Positions 1-12,800 of a stretch of DNA of 64,000 nt are shown piece by piece. Below the pieces are notes generated by a model that was given only the letters and a program-made list of their open reading frames with translations, was not told the origin of the DNA and did not search any database. How positions within the stretch are numbered: the first letter of the stretch is position 1; each line of letters opens with the position of its first letter. Made by a program: the position numbers and the translations under genes. Source of the DNA: Siphonodentalium dalli (Eukaryota > Mollusca > Scaphopoda > Gadilida > Siphonodentaliidae); NCBI GenBank assembly GCA_032622095.1, contig CP136062.1, forward strand, positions 228,174,578 to 228,238,577, written 5' to 3'.

Positions 1-700
1 AAATCACGTCAGAAGTTCAGCGTTTTTGATTGGCTACATTCTTAACTTATCAGGTGCTGGGCAGCTGCATATTTGCATGTGGGATTGATGTATTCAATCG
101 CGGGTGACACAAACCTGTGTTGGTTTTAATTTCAGTGTTCACTTCTTTGCAATGTTCAATCATATTGAATATCTGGTTACTTGTGCACTGAATAAGTGAA
201 TATTAGAATCTAGTACAGTTATTGTCAATACACTATTACAGTCATATCCGAAGGAATTATGATGCAACACCGAAATTTCATTAAAATCGTAGGTGGTATC
301 GGAACAGTTTTCTTGTACATTTTTTAGGCACACGGCATGACGTGGTCACTCGACGCTGCTGTCATTTCTGTAGATCCATTGGAACTTAGTAGCATGGCTT
401 AAGCTTACATTAAGTTCATCAAGTCAGGTCTGACTATCATTTCTGGACTATCATTTCTGGAGCAGGGAAATAACTTGGAATAGCTAAATGCGTGACAAGT
501 TGACAACCAATGGTTTTAAAGTATTTATTTGTGGATTGACAGCTTATGATTAAATTCTACAGCCTTACCTTTCACAAAATGTTTAGAACAGATTTTCATT
601 GTCTTCGTGGGCACAAATTCTTTGCGATCAATCCTAGAAAACCATAATTTTCTTCTTTCTGATTTTATTCTTCACGTTTCATTACCTTGATCTTCAACAA
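1..700. other. no feature recognised
   Basis: AT-rich unique-looking sequence. No open frame of note, no repeat family shared with the rest of the window. Confidence 0.5.
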
Positions 701-705
701 TAGTC

Positions 706-1106
706 GGGAATATGGGAGGCCAAATTCACATTTATTAATAATTGTGCTTCAGCGCAATTCAATTGCGCTTCACTGCTAGTCCAATTCAATTGCGCTTCAG
801 CGCAATTGAAAATTAATTGCACTTCAGCGCAATTAATTTTATATATATGGCTAAACCCCCCAGTTAAATTAATGAATAAATCCAATAGAAAATTAATTGC
901 GCTGAAGCGCAATTATTTTCCCATATATGGGAACCCCCAGTTTATTAATGGAATAACCTATCTATTCAGGGGTGTAAGCTTGTAGCAATAATTGCGCTTT
1001 AGCGCAATTGAATTGCGCTTCAGCGCAATTAATACGAATCATGCTGGATTGCGCTTCAGCGAACAGCGCAATTATTAATAAATGTGAATTTGGCCTCCCA
1101 TACGGG
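706..1106. mobile_element. foldback element with AATTGCGCT palindromes
   Basis: Outer inverted ends TATGGGAGGCCAAATTCACA and complement. Inside are at least seven copies of the palindrome AATTGCGCTTCAGCGCAATT or variants. Noncoding. Confidence 0.65.
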
Positions 1107-1109
1107 AAA

Positions 1110-1912
1110 ACATGCATACTTCGCTTGGGGTGTGTTTTATCATCGGCGCGATACTTACAGCCGCGAATGACACATGTATTAACCATTGTTGTCTTTACGT
1201 TTTCTGATTTCGAACAATAGAATGTTTGACCCAAGCAGTGTCGAGTGCGTTTTAGTGAATCAGAATTCCATCAGTCTCCACATTCATCAGACCCCCACCC
1301 TAGACCCTGGAGCTACCCCACCCCCCCCCCCCCCCCCGCACTGGCCGGCAGTTCAACCTGACAATGATCACTCATTCACTGGGTTGCCTTGACTAGATTA
1401 ATTAAAAGTATCACCTCATGATCAAGACAACTTTTCTTTTTCTTCGGCTGTTGAAAAAATTGCGAGATTTTAGCTTGATTACTCATCCGGAGTATGAAAA
1501 TAAAGTTGTAACTGCTTTTCGTCAACTGCATGAACTAGCATTACCCGCCAAAATTAAATTTACACGAGGGGAATTCCCTCGAAAACTCCGGGAATTTTCA
1601 TTGACTTCCGGTGACGTCCAATCGGTGCGTCGATCGAGTCCACCGCTCTAATTGTCACCGTAAACAAATTAGAATAATTGGACTTCAATTTAATTGTATT
1701 TAACTCTCTTTACCAGATTGACGACAACACATAATCAGAGACTAAGCACCTAGATATTACAGCACCAACAACAGTTAAAACACAGGTGTCCTTAATCAGC
1801 AAGAAATGATTACGAAGTCAACAACAACAACATGTAACACATGAATTAATTCAAGATATGTAGATATTACAGTGCAGGAACAAATTCTAGTTGTAGATGC
1901 ACTGGTCCAGGT
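1110..1912. other. no gene seen; poly-C run
   Basis: Contains an interrupted poly-C tract at 1316-1337. Short frames around it are low-complexity. Confidence 0.45.
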
Positions 1913-2014
1913 CACAGTTGTTGGCCATTATATATAAGTAGTAGCCCTAGAGTAAGAATAATATATTATTCTTACTCTAGGGCTACTACTTATATATAAT
2001 GGCCAACAACTGTG
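1913..2014. repeat. 102-bp perfect palindrome without a loop
   Basis: CACAGTTGTTGGCCATTATA reads into its own complement about an axis between 1963 and 1964 with no mismatch that I can see. The 12-bp end CACAGTTGTTGG recurs at the ends of 18985-19105. Confidence 0.92.
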
Positions 2015-2157
2015 GCTACCATGGCCGAGTAACTTTATAACCCTGTGGTGACTCCAGTAGCATTCTATAACGTGCACACACCGAGGCGTGTACATGGGTC
2101 CAGCCATTAATGTCCGCGCACGATAGGACAACATACTGCACCCACAACAACATGGAA

Positions 2158-3013
2158 ACGGGCCCACTCGCCCCAGGGCCAGCTCGCCCCAGTCGACCTG
2201 GGCCAGCTCGCCCCGGGCCAGCTCGCCCCAAGGGATAATGTCTTATTTAAGTTGGTTTTCGTTTGTGTCTTTTTGCTTGCTTTCTCTCTCACTCTCTCCC
2301 TCTGTCTCTCTCTAAGGGTTGTCAGGAGATAGATTGGATAGTTGGGTAGTAGTGATAATTATTTATTCGGATGATAACAATAATAACATAAGAACTTCAG
2401 GTCAGATGGTTCCGGCGGCATAACTTTTGATCTATACTTGTTGACCGCTCGTTTTGTGGTGTCGGTCCGTGGCTTTAGATGGGCTGATGTTGTTGCAACA
2501 CAATCTCTGATAGCTTGTTCTGCTATGCCATCTCACCCTCTGAAGTGTGAGGTGTGATTAGTCGGCTGGTTACTGTGTAAACAACCTGCTTTTATTGTTT
2601 TGATAGGATACAATAGGGACAATAACGGCTAAGGGTTTCCCAAACTCCAGAGATAGTGAGATGAACTCAGAGAATAAGAGAAACTTTAATATCAAGAATG
2701 TGAAAACAGATCATCATTGTTATTTAAGAATTCGCTGGTTCGTCGTTCAGACCAACTAGTGTGATATAGGATCATATAGGCCTACTGGCTATTATCTTGC
2801 CTAAAGTAATATAAATGTCGAAATTGATGGACATAACTCTGAAATATATCATAATATGAACTTAAAAAATTAATATATCAATATAAATTAACTTATTTAC
2901 AACTTTAATACAAATGTAATACCCGGGCCGACTCGCCCCGGAAAGGTGGGCCAGCTCGCCCCAAAAACTGCCTGGGGCGAGCTGGCCCTGGGGCGAGTGG
3001 GCCCGGATCCAAC
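2158..3013. mobile_element. element bounded by GC-rich GGGCCAGCTCGCCCC arrays
   Basis: Left cluster 2158-2232 (four GGCCAGCTCGCCCC motifs), right cluster 2925-3013 in inverted arrangement. The outermost phrase GGGCCCACTCGCCCCAGGGC is shared in inverse orientation. The middle has a CT tract (2278-2312) and no gene. Confidence 0.45.
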
Positions 3014-3872
3014 AACATACCTGGACAAGTGTTGTAATGGGGGAAGTCGGCATTTTGCAATCGGATCTCTATTCAGTGATCTCGAATGAGACTTAATTTT
3101 CAGCCTGACAAATTAAATTGGTATATCGATCTGACTAAGTTATGATTTTTGACATAATGAAAGCATAAATCATAATGAACTGTGATTAGCGGGAATGATA
3201 AATCGACAGCTGTTGAAATCCCGTCCAAATTAATTTTGTCATTTTTCTTTTCGGATCAGTTTTGGGCAGAAAAATCTAAACTAAATTCTATTGTTGTGTG
3301 ATTTTTGTGGCAGCGCTTTGGGATATAAGATTCCTATGGCGGCGTATGGCCTTCAAGTACATGCATGTTTCAATTTTACGAAGACTTTTGTCATGTGACT
3401 AATAACTACTGTGCATTTATATTGCGATTGATATTTGTGGTACCTGTTAATTAATTTTGTCAAGCATTATGATAAGTTGTGAGTGTGAGTGAGGAATTAT
3501 AAATCGACATGTAATACTAGTATCATATACCACTTCCCGGCCAAATGAATTTTGTCAAATGGCAAGAATATTCCCGACTAAAACCAAAGTGGTGGCCACA
3601 CATGTTGCGATAATATTTGTTGTGGTATCGACTCATGAACATTGCTCATGCATGCACCTGTTACAATCAAAATTGTAATGTGTGTGGTACATATAATATT
3701 TTATTTGACATTTTGTCACACAATCTTTATCGTACAAACATGCGGCATAGCAAAAAAATTGATATTCTATGATCAATTTGTGCAATTTATGCAAAGTAGC
3801 CAATATGACATATATAGTCGTGGTCACAGTGTAAATATACATGTAGAAAATGATGAATTCTCTGCATGTTGG

Positions 3873-4045
3873 GTCTAGGTCTCTCAGTCGTTAGACGCTT
3901 TGTAATATGTTCACTGAAGTTTAAGCAACATTGAGATCATGCAGTCAGTCCTTGGATGGGTGCATGACCGTGGTGAACAATTCCAGATGCTGCATATAAA
4001 CTAACTTTATAACTCCCGCACATTGATCTAACTCATTCTGTTACA
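3873..4045 (+). mobile_element. 5S-rRNA-derived SINE, copy 1
   Basis: Contains ACTGAAGTTTAAGCAACATT and CAGTCCTTGGATGGGTG, matching the 5S rRNA internal promoter region (box A to box C), followed by a non-5S tail ending CTCATTCTGTTACA. Diverged. Confidence 0.7.
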
Positions 4046-4629
4046 CTGGGGCTCATATGGCCTTCAGAGGACTGTGTCGATCATGGTGTGACCACTCTGG
4101 GGGTGATCTAATTTTATTACATCAATCAGACTTTTTTAGCCGATAACCTACGTCATAATTTTCTTAAAATGGTACCAATTTCAACAGTCATTTTTTTTCC
4201 TCTATAATTTCCAAAGATATCAGTAATCGATCCCAACAACTCATCACGGATTCTGCAAAAAAATCGATATCGAACAGATTTGTTTATAAATAGATTTTTG
4301 CATTGAAATTTCACAACCTCGAAAAATGGTGACTTAAGTCACTTGAACACTTATATTCTCAACAGTCATATATTTAGCTAGCAGAAATGTGTACATATCT
4401 CGATCCTTCTATATCTTTTTTGGTTGTGTTATTTATGTACCAGAAAACGATTAATATTCATTTCAATGTGGGACATCTTGGGGCCATTTTCAAGCAAATT
4501 ATAACGTAGGTTCCTGGCCATGGATTCAGTGAATCTAAAAAAGAACAGGGGAGTAGGGTAACCATCGCAGTGTAAATATAGAAGGCTGATAACTTCTCTG
4601 CACGAGGGGTGAGTGAGTTTATACAGTAA

Positions 4630-5848
4630 ACTAGGGCCCAGCGAATCGGCAACTTCGGTAATTCGGCAACCAAATCGAATCGTGAATCGAATCGGGTGTC
4701 CGATGTCGACATTGACATCAAATCCGAATTGAATCAGGGCAAGCACTGTGTGGAGAAAGATCATAGCTGACCGTTGGATATCCTTCTAATTATTTAACGA
4801 CTCAGTCAGACATTGTTCTCAACTTTAGTTTTGAATGAAAATCGAAATTATATATCACTTAGTCTAACATGTGACATATGTAATCTGAAGCATTCTAAGT
4901 ATAGATCTTGACATCGACTATAAAATGAATAATTAATACTGAAGATACACTATACTCGACTAATCCAGTAGTGTGTATAATAGTATATATATACATGTAT
5001 AATAGTATTTATTAATTTGATACATTGCCAATCACTACATGTATGACTGTATTGCAAGGATTTCAGGACCGATGTATGCTGTATCATAAACAATGGCATG
5101 CATATTGATGTGCATGCACCTCCGCATCAGTACCCGGATGGCAACTTGTAATAATGCATTCCGTTTGATGGGAGGTAAATCTATATAATCATCATGTGCG
5201 TTTTATCCATGAATTTAATCAAATATGGCGATACCCAGCATTCTTGTAAATCCGAATGCATTTATGTGAGGGTCCATTGTACATAGCATGTTAATATACA
5301 TGTATGTGGATCATTGGATATTAACAATGTGGGGGAATAAAATGTATTAATATGCAACTGCATGTAGCATAGTTATGACATAAAACACACTTGGTAAGTT
5401 AACACATATGAATGCACGTTCATCGATTAGTACAAAATAAAGCTGACACTAACTAAATAAAATAATATAGACTGTAGATGTTATGACTTTTGACCTGTAT
5501 ATAGTGATTATAGTCACTTATATATTTTACCAAAACATTGTCCAAGAACCACCAGTGATACACATACTGACATCTGCCAAAGGACGGTGGTCTGCGATTG
5601 GATGTAATCGCGTAACTGGTGTAAACTCTAAATTACATCAGATCCCCAGATGGGAAAACATGGTGCAATGCGGCAATTGCCCCATCAATTGTGCGCCATA
5701 AATAAACAATTTAGTTGTTTGTCCCCATAAACTGGAAAGAATAGGTCGATTCGAAAATATATGAATCGGATAGCCGATTCGGTATCGATCTCGAATCTGA
5801 TCGCCGATGTCGACACCGAATCAAATCTTCGAAGCTTCGCAGGGCCCT
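4630..5848. mobile_element. possible 1.2-kb hAT-like element
   Basis: TAGGGCCCAGCGAATCGG at the left, and CGAAGCTTCGCAGGGCCC at the right. Both ends carry TCGAATC-rich subterminal sequence and 'CCGATGTCGACA'. The middle is AT-rich without a gene. Ends are imperfect. Confidence 0.35.
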
Positions 5849-6203
5849 TCAGTAAACGCTGTGGTCTCGTGAGTCCAAAGACTCAAATTTGAGCAGATAA
5901 TTTTTACATTACCTGTGACTGGAGTCAACGCCATGGTAGTGTTCTTTAATGTCCACACATTGTTGCACACATGACAGGACAGCCATTAGCATCAGCTCCC
6001 AATCCGACATTATGCCTAGCACAGTGTATTCTATGTATATGACACAATGAGAGGAGTGGAGGTACAAAATCTATCCAATACTTTTTTCAATGTGTCTGGG
6101 AATCTTTTCTCCTGAAATAATTTTCAGATCATTGATTGTGGCATCGATGATCGATTTGTTATGGTCATGGAATTGGGAAAGCAGATTATGATAAAGTCTG
6201 AAC

Positions 6204-6285
6204 GACACCATGTTGGATTTGAACCCCCGACAGTGTTAAAGGTGCAGTTCAGAGTTCATCCCACTTACCAACTGAGATAACCGCT
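6204..6285 (-). tRNA. tRNA-like pseudogene or tRNA-derived SINE head
   Basis: On the minus strand: GCGGTTATCTCAGTTGGTAA (A-box-like) and GGGGTTCAAATCC (B box with CpG decay) at normal spacing. A clean cloverleaf and anticodon stem are not convincing. Next to the 5S-derived SINE, in the opposite direction. Confidence 0.4.
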
Positions 6286-6290
6286 CCTCT

Positions 6291-6435
6291 TCTAGATCTC
6301 TTGGTCATAGTCATTAGACGCTTAAAATGTTTTATCACCTAACTTAAGCAGCGTTGAGCCCGGTTTGTCCTTGGATCGGTGACTGGTGAGCTAACACAAT
6401 GCGACTCCCACACAAATCTCTCTCATTCCGTTACA
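6291..6435 (+). mobile_element. 5S-rRNA-derived SINE, copy 2
   Basis: TCTAGATCTCTTGGTCATAG, AACTTAAGCAGCGTTGAGCC, GTCCTTGGATCGGTGAC, tail CTCTCATTCCGTTAC. Some 5S positions are deleted. Directly preceded by a tRNA-like sequence on the other strand. Confidence 0.68.
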
Positions 6436-6507
6436 ATATCAAACATTTTATCCTCAAATTAAATTACTGCTCGCTTTTGTTGCATTCCAGGGATTTTGTT
6501 AGGTTCC

Positions 6508-6908
6508 TTAACCCTTTACCCAACATAACGGCCCTGTGCCAATGCATTCTCTTATATATGCGAGTCGACCATAGGTCGCCTCGCATATATAAGAGAATGC
6601 ATTGGCTTAACACAATACAAATTATAAAATTGTTAAAGAATGTAAGAAAAAATGGTAAAAAGTGTTAAAAAAAGATTTTTTTTTAGGCCAATGCATTCTC
6701 TTATATATGCGAGGCGACCTATGGTCGACTCGCATATATAAGAGAATGCATTGGCACAGGGCATAACTGTAACTATCACAATGTGGTCAAGGAGCCGGTT
6801 CCAATGATATCCATATTTGTATGGTTCTATTGAGACAGACCGAAGATATTTTAGGCTGTTGAAGCTTTATTTGGCCGGTTTTGGCCGGTTTGTTGGGTAA
6901 AGGGTTAA
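6508..6908. mobile_element. T-family piggyBac-like MITE, 401 bp
   Basis: TTAA duplications at both ends, TIR CCCTTTACCCAACA. The core hairpin CCAATGCATTCTCTTATATA + TGCGAG occurs twice, each time as a complete foldback around GTCGACCATAGGTCGC. An AT-rich linker of AAAATTGTTAAAGAATGTAAG type lies between. Noncoding. TTAA duplication is the hallmark of piggyBac-type transposition. Confidence 0.8.
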
Positions 6909-6954
6909 TAATTAAAAGATTTTGTTATGTTTTTACGATTTTTATGATTATTAA

Positions 6955-7240
6955 TCCGAATTGCCTACACACACCATCATTCTGATATATTAATTAAATG
7001 CACAGACTCTGGATGGCGAAATCATTTGTGTTTGTTTTTCCCCCAATTGTTGCGTCCTGAATCCAGATGTAAATATTTACAATTGAGCATAGTTTTGACA
7101 ATGTTTTCCATTGAGTGGTATGGTAAATTTCTTTGAAATCTTAAGCGATTTTAGTAGAATGCTACATTTTCCAGGTTGGCATAACGCCTTAATACTAACT
7201 TATCAGTTTCACAAACTCGAACAAGTCCATAATATGTCTT
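6955..7240. repeat. dispersed direct repeat, copy 1
   Basis: Runs collinear with 10226-10515 (ACACACCATCATTCTGATAT; AATATTTACAATTGAGC; AGTAGAATGCTACATT; ACTAACTTATCAGTTTC) at roughly three quarters identity by eye. Confidence 0.65.
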
Positions 7241-7429
7241 TAAAACATACCCATATACTCATACAGACATACAATCATAGAGACATACACTCATAGTCTC
7301 ATACAGACATACACTTATACAAACAATATTTTCCACACAACTGTGAGACAAACACTCTTATTTTTAACCACTTTAGGCCAATATAAAAACATTGCTAGAT
7401 TTACATCCCCTCCCGACCCTATTTTTAGG

Positions 7430-7664
7430 CCCATCCTTAATGTTTGTATGTGCATTCTCTTATATATGCAAGTCTCCCATAGGGAACCTCACATATATAA
7501 GAGAATACACTGGCTTACAAGATCAAGGTAAAATATTGTTAGGCCAATGCATTCTCTTATATATGGGAGGCGCCCTTGTTCTGATTCTGTCTTATATATA
7601 AGAGAATGCATTGGCACATGGTTTTCGCAAAAAAATCAGGAAGCTCTAGTCATGAAAGGGTTAA
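7430..7664. mobile_element. T-family MITE, diverged copy
   Basis: Two core hairpins (GCATTCTCTTATATATGCAA at 7452; CCAATGCATTCTCTTATATA at 7543), then AGCTCTAGTCATGAAAGGG-TTAA at 7661-7664. The left terminus is degraded. Confidence 0.6.
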
Positions 7665-7841
7665 TCATCAAGTTACATTTCAATGACCCTTTATCAGTCT
7701 ATTTTGATCATATTGGACAATCTAAATCACCTTGTATCATATAAGAAAGGACACTGCTGCAATATCTAGAACTGTCCATGGCCATTTATGTTAGGAAGAA
7801 TAAAATATAAAAAAATTAATTTGCCCTCCCACCCAATTTTT

Positions 7842-9578
7842 ATGTTTACCCATACCATAGTATGGTAAACATGGTGTCGTTGTCCGGATTGACCACTCGT
7901 CGTTCATCCGTCTGTCTGTCTGTCCGTCCGTCTGTCTGTCCATAGACACTTTACGAGTAATGCGATAACTTAAACATTTTCTATCCAATTGGAACCAAAT
8001 TTTGTATTTGTGTTTCTCAGCCCAAAATACAGATCGAGTTCGAATTTGGGTTTGATCCGAGTTTTTGTTACAGAGTTATGGCCCTTTTTCATCTTAGAAT
8101 TCACACATTTTGCCATAACTCAAACAGATCGAGTTCGAATATGGGTTTGATCCGATTCATTTTATAGATGTTGTCATTCCAAGTGAAATCTGTTATGAAA
8201 TGAGTGATGACATATTATACAGAGCTCTGGTGGTCAAGATAGACAACACTGGTGGCTGGCTGATTGTTTATTCTAACTCTCAAATTGATTAATGGCAGCA
8301 TAATACTGGTGTTTATCCTATTCTTAAAATTTCATTACAGGGTGAGATAAGAGCCCCCACTCACCTATATAAGACTTAGTGTCTTCTAAATTCCATTAAT
8401 TTGCTTCAAAAATAATTAACCCTTTCCAAGGGTTCCATAGACACATGCTATAATGTACATGGACTCTTCCTCATATCTCTTAATATCTGTTGGGTATCTT
8501 TGCACACTATTCACTTAATCAATTTTGGTTTTGACTGATTAATTGATTTTTGAAAAATATATTAACCCTTCAGACATGTGCTTTCAATTTGAAATTAAAA
8601 TAACAGCTGATGGCCAATATGATTTATCTATGCAATGGGAATCAGGCAGATAAATATACATGACTATTGTAAGTGATGACTTGTTTTGAAAATGAATATG
8701 GTAGACGTTAGTGTTTCCAGGAACCTTATTTTCCCATTTGTTCATATTTTCATGGTTGATTGAATTTTAGGGGCCACAGAGCACTTAGAAGATTAACATT
8801 GAAGGTTGTGGCTTTTAGTGTCCAAGCTACTTGTAAAACATTGTAATGTGTGAAACCATTTAATTGAGGGCTAACTTACTTTCTTTTATATGAACGATTT
8901 AGTGGTCATAGGGGCAAGCATCCTCATCATATTATGTCTGTATAACATTATATAGATAATACTTTTGAATTGTATAAACAACATATATTTTTGAAAACCA
9001 TTCATACACCCCTGTTATGAAACACTTAATCTTATTTAGTACACAGGTCAGATCTGATCTTATATCTGTCCATGTTTGATAAACAAATAACTGATCGAGG
9101 AGAATGGGGGAAGGGGGGGGGTAATTAAAGTACCATTTAAATATGAGATGGAATCCCCTACATGTATGTTATTCTAAGCAGTCTGGCTTGTCAACAAATT
9201 ATAATTTCTCTTTAGAAGTGAATAAATTTTGAATATCTGGCATGTCAAAAGTGTTAAAGATAGGGATTTATCACTTTAGCTTCCAATGAGTTAACTTAAA
9301 CTCCTAAACATGTCCTCCGAATTCACTAAACCATTGGATCTCACAGTGATAGGTCCTTGGGTGAATAGGGACATAGTTATGAAATTTAAAACTACTCCTC
9401 CCCACCCCAAATACTTTAACCCTTTCTTAAGACAAATTATTTGAGCTTTTGATTTCAAGTTGGGTACTGATATATGGATTAATTCCTGTGATCATATCTT
9501 TGAAAAATTATCAGTTATGACTAGTCGCTATCGCCAAGGTATGGGTTAAACATCTGCCGATCGTGATTGGCCTCTCGT
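7842..9578. mobile_element. 1.74-kb repeat element with CCCATACC ends (copy 1)
   Basis: Same ends as 42851-44501 (ATGTTTACCCATACCATAGT at 7842; GGTATGGGTTAAACATCTGC at 9539). It has the same GTCT/GTCC tract near 7912 and GTTATGGCCCTTTTTC phrase, but fewer tandem units and a longer AT-rich middle. It ends about 110 nt upstream of the exon 1 acceptor. Confidence 0.65.
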
Positions 9579-9707
9579 TCTAAAAAAGATGGATGCAAAT
9601 CTATCATTTATTTATATTGGCCTTAAATAGGAAAAAGGTAACAAAAATTATCTTCCAATCTTCAGACTAATCTTTACTTTTTTATTTCAGAATCTGAAGT
9701 CAACACA

Positions 9708-9897
9708 ATGGCTAAACTTCATGGTGGAATTGGTTTACCTATATTTAGTGAAAAATCTTACGAATTCTACAAAGATCCAGTTGCATTCCTGAAGAAAGGA
9801 ATTGAACAAAATAATTGCCCAATCTTTGTCGCCAGATTCCTCAACAGGCCAACAGCATTTGTATGCAACTACTCAGGAGTTAAAGAAGTATTGGAAG
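9708..9897 (+). CDS. P450 exon 1 (residues 1-63, phase 1 out)
   Basis: The exon starts after the acceptor TTTTTATTTCAG (AG at 9689-9690), leaving 17 nt before ATG at 9708. It ends before GTGAGA. It encodes the N-terminal region, beginning MAKLHGGIGLPIFSEKSYEF, which resembles the 'GxGLPxxG' opening and helix A/beta-1 segment of soluble P450s. The 17 nt upstream of ATG read S-E-V-N-T in frame with no stop, so Met9708 could be internal to a longer protein whose first exon lies further upstream. At minimum a 5' UTR intron exists. Confidence 0.82.
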
Positions 9898-12800
9898 GTG
9901 AGAATTAATACATGTATAGTTGTATATGGATATTTGGAAACCTGTTTAGAGATTTATTCTTTCCATTATGAGGCATATTGTCTATCTCCATGACATCACA
10001 CCAGCAAAGTTTTATCTTTTTAAAGTCCACAAAAGTATAATTTTCACACCTTGGAAAAGTTGGCATGCCATAATGAGTGATGCTTCTTGCAGAGGGTTGA
10101 CTGTCATGACTCATGGTCACCAAATGGGAACAGAAATATTAAAGTGATGTCAAACACTCCGGTATGGTGATCAAATAGAAATGGAGAATAGTCTTGTTCA
10201 AAGTAGTTATATTTACAAATATTGTATCTAGATTGACAACACACACCGTCATTCTTATATATTAATTAAATGTAGTGACTGTCGATGATGACATCATTTT
10301 CATTAGTTTATCGGCGATAGATGTATCCTGAATCGAGTAGAAAATATTTACAATTGAGCGTAGTTTAGACGATGTTTTCTATGGAGTGATAAGGTCGATT
10401 TGCTTGAGATTTACAGCGATGCTAGTAGAATGCTACATTCCTCCAGTTGGCATAGAAGCTCAATACTAACTTATCAGTTTCTCCCGATTAAGTACATAAT
10501 ATGTCTTTAACAATAGTATATATAGAGGATCTCACATGAGTTTCTATTTTATACGGAATTTATCAACCGAGTTCACTAAATTCGATTTGAGCCGAGGTTT
10601 ACCGAGGCTCAAATAGAATTTAGAGGACGAGGTTGATAAATTACGTATAAAATAGGACGAGTGTGAGATACCTTTTATCACATGATCAAATAAACCCGAA
10701 GCAACTCGAAATATTCATCGAAAACAACAATCATAAACTACAGCGATCGCAAGTTATTTGAAGAACGCCGTGACGTCATCGCACGTGCTGATATTAAACG
10801 TGTCTATTACCGATAATTATGAAACTGCTTTTATGGCCAAATTATGTGATAAAACTAGTAGACTACATGTAACTGGGGCCAGCATGATCATTTGCAGCTT
10901 CCATGAATAACCTGCTTCCAAACAACACGTCAGCTCAAAATGATTTTTGCATACCTCCCTCAAAAATCTCCCGGATTGACATTTTCAAAACATAACATGT
11001 CTGGTCACCAACCAAACACGAGGCTAAACTTCCTGGGCTAAATTCAGTTATAAATGTTTCACATGATGTTACTTTTTTACGAAGATTTCATATCATCATG
11101 AACAGATGAACTCAAAGTTGCATATCTTTACTCGTATTTAAATTCGTGCAGTACTATTTACAACTGAGTCCGACTTCTGAATTTATGCTAAACCACAGGG
11201 AAAAAAGGAGCTATGTTAACGCTTCCATAGGGAAGCCTCACATATAAGAGAATATATTGGCCTAACAATATTTACATTCACCTTGTTAGCCAGTTTATTC
11301 TCTTGTATATGCGAGGCTCCTATGGATCCTGCTACATCACGAACCTCATGAAAGCTTTACTTAGTTACATACAGTAATGCTCTAATTAATCGACCTCTTA
11401 ACCAAAGCAGAATTATGGGTAACTTTTCAGGATTTAGTCGGAAATATGGCTTGTTGCCATTCATCGGAAAGCTCTCCACGAGAGCTTTCCGATGAATGGC
11501 AACAAGCCATATTTCCGACTAAATCCTGAAAAGTTACCCATAATTCTGCTTTGGTTAAGAGGTCGATTAATTAGAGCATTATACTGTACATAATGGAAGG
11601 TTGGAATGAATAGGCAATTATATTTAGATGTGGGCAACCAATCTCAACGCGTTTATTCATATGGTACAATGTACATGTATGTAAAGTGTTATATCATGCA
11701 TTTTGAGTCTGGTGGGGTGTCAGGGGTGGTTTGAAAAGGGGGCATTGGTGGGGTCATCATACAACACCCATCGTCAAGGTACTGAGAAGTGACATGGTAG
11801 CCTTATTTGGACCTATCAGGGTGGTGACCATTTTGGATTATGGTGGGGTGTTGGATGGGGGTCGAAAGGGTGTAATGTGGCCACCCTTTGTTTGACTGAA
11901 TTCAGTTAAGAGGGCTGGGCAATGACATGGATTCCCTATTTGGACCCATCTGAGCGGTGGCTATTTTGGATCAAGGTTGGTGGTGTTTCGAAAGGGTGTC
12001 TTGGGGGTTCAAATAAGTATTTCGCCCCTTGGCCAATTTCTGACAATGCCCCCCAAGACCCCCTTTTGAACCATCAACAAACACTCTACCGATCCACTCT
12101 GCTCGAGAGGTCTAGATCTCTTGGTCGCAGTCTTTAGACGCTTTGTGTGATCGCTGAAGTTAAGCAATGTCAAGCTTGGTCAGTCCTTGGATGGGTGACC
12201 AGCTGGTGATTCCAGTGCGGCCAACTTTCAGTGCGACTCACTTCTCTCTCTCTCGTTCTGTTACATATGGTTAAATGTAATCACAATGGGTTTCTGTAGA
12301 TATCTAAAAACTGTTGAAATATGAATAACAATACTTCTTCATCTTTACAGATGCAGACCACTGCATGGACTTCGGTTATAAAACTTTGATGGAAGAAATA
12401 TACGGTGAAAATATCCTCTTTACAGATGGTGAGTAAGAAATTTCAATGATCAAGAGTTACGTAATAATTATTGTTGGTATCTAAGTTGTTGTTTGAAATT
12501 ATTCTCAAAATCCACTGATAAATACATATACCATCAGTTCCATCACTGTAACAGACAAGAATGGAAAGCTGACCAATCAATGAGGTACCCAGTAGGTGAA
12601 TTTAGGGACGCTATCCCGCATGGTGGGCTTGCATCACCAAATTCTCCCTCTGAAAACTTCATTCTGCTTAGTCCTTTGACACACTATTTCCACTGAAGAT
12701 ATAACAATATTATCACCTCCAAAAAAAGAAAGTCCCCCTTAATATATTTGGTTATATTTTATGAGATATTGGATGGATTTGTACGAAACTTTAAGCAAAT

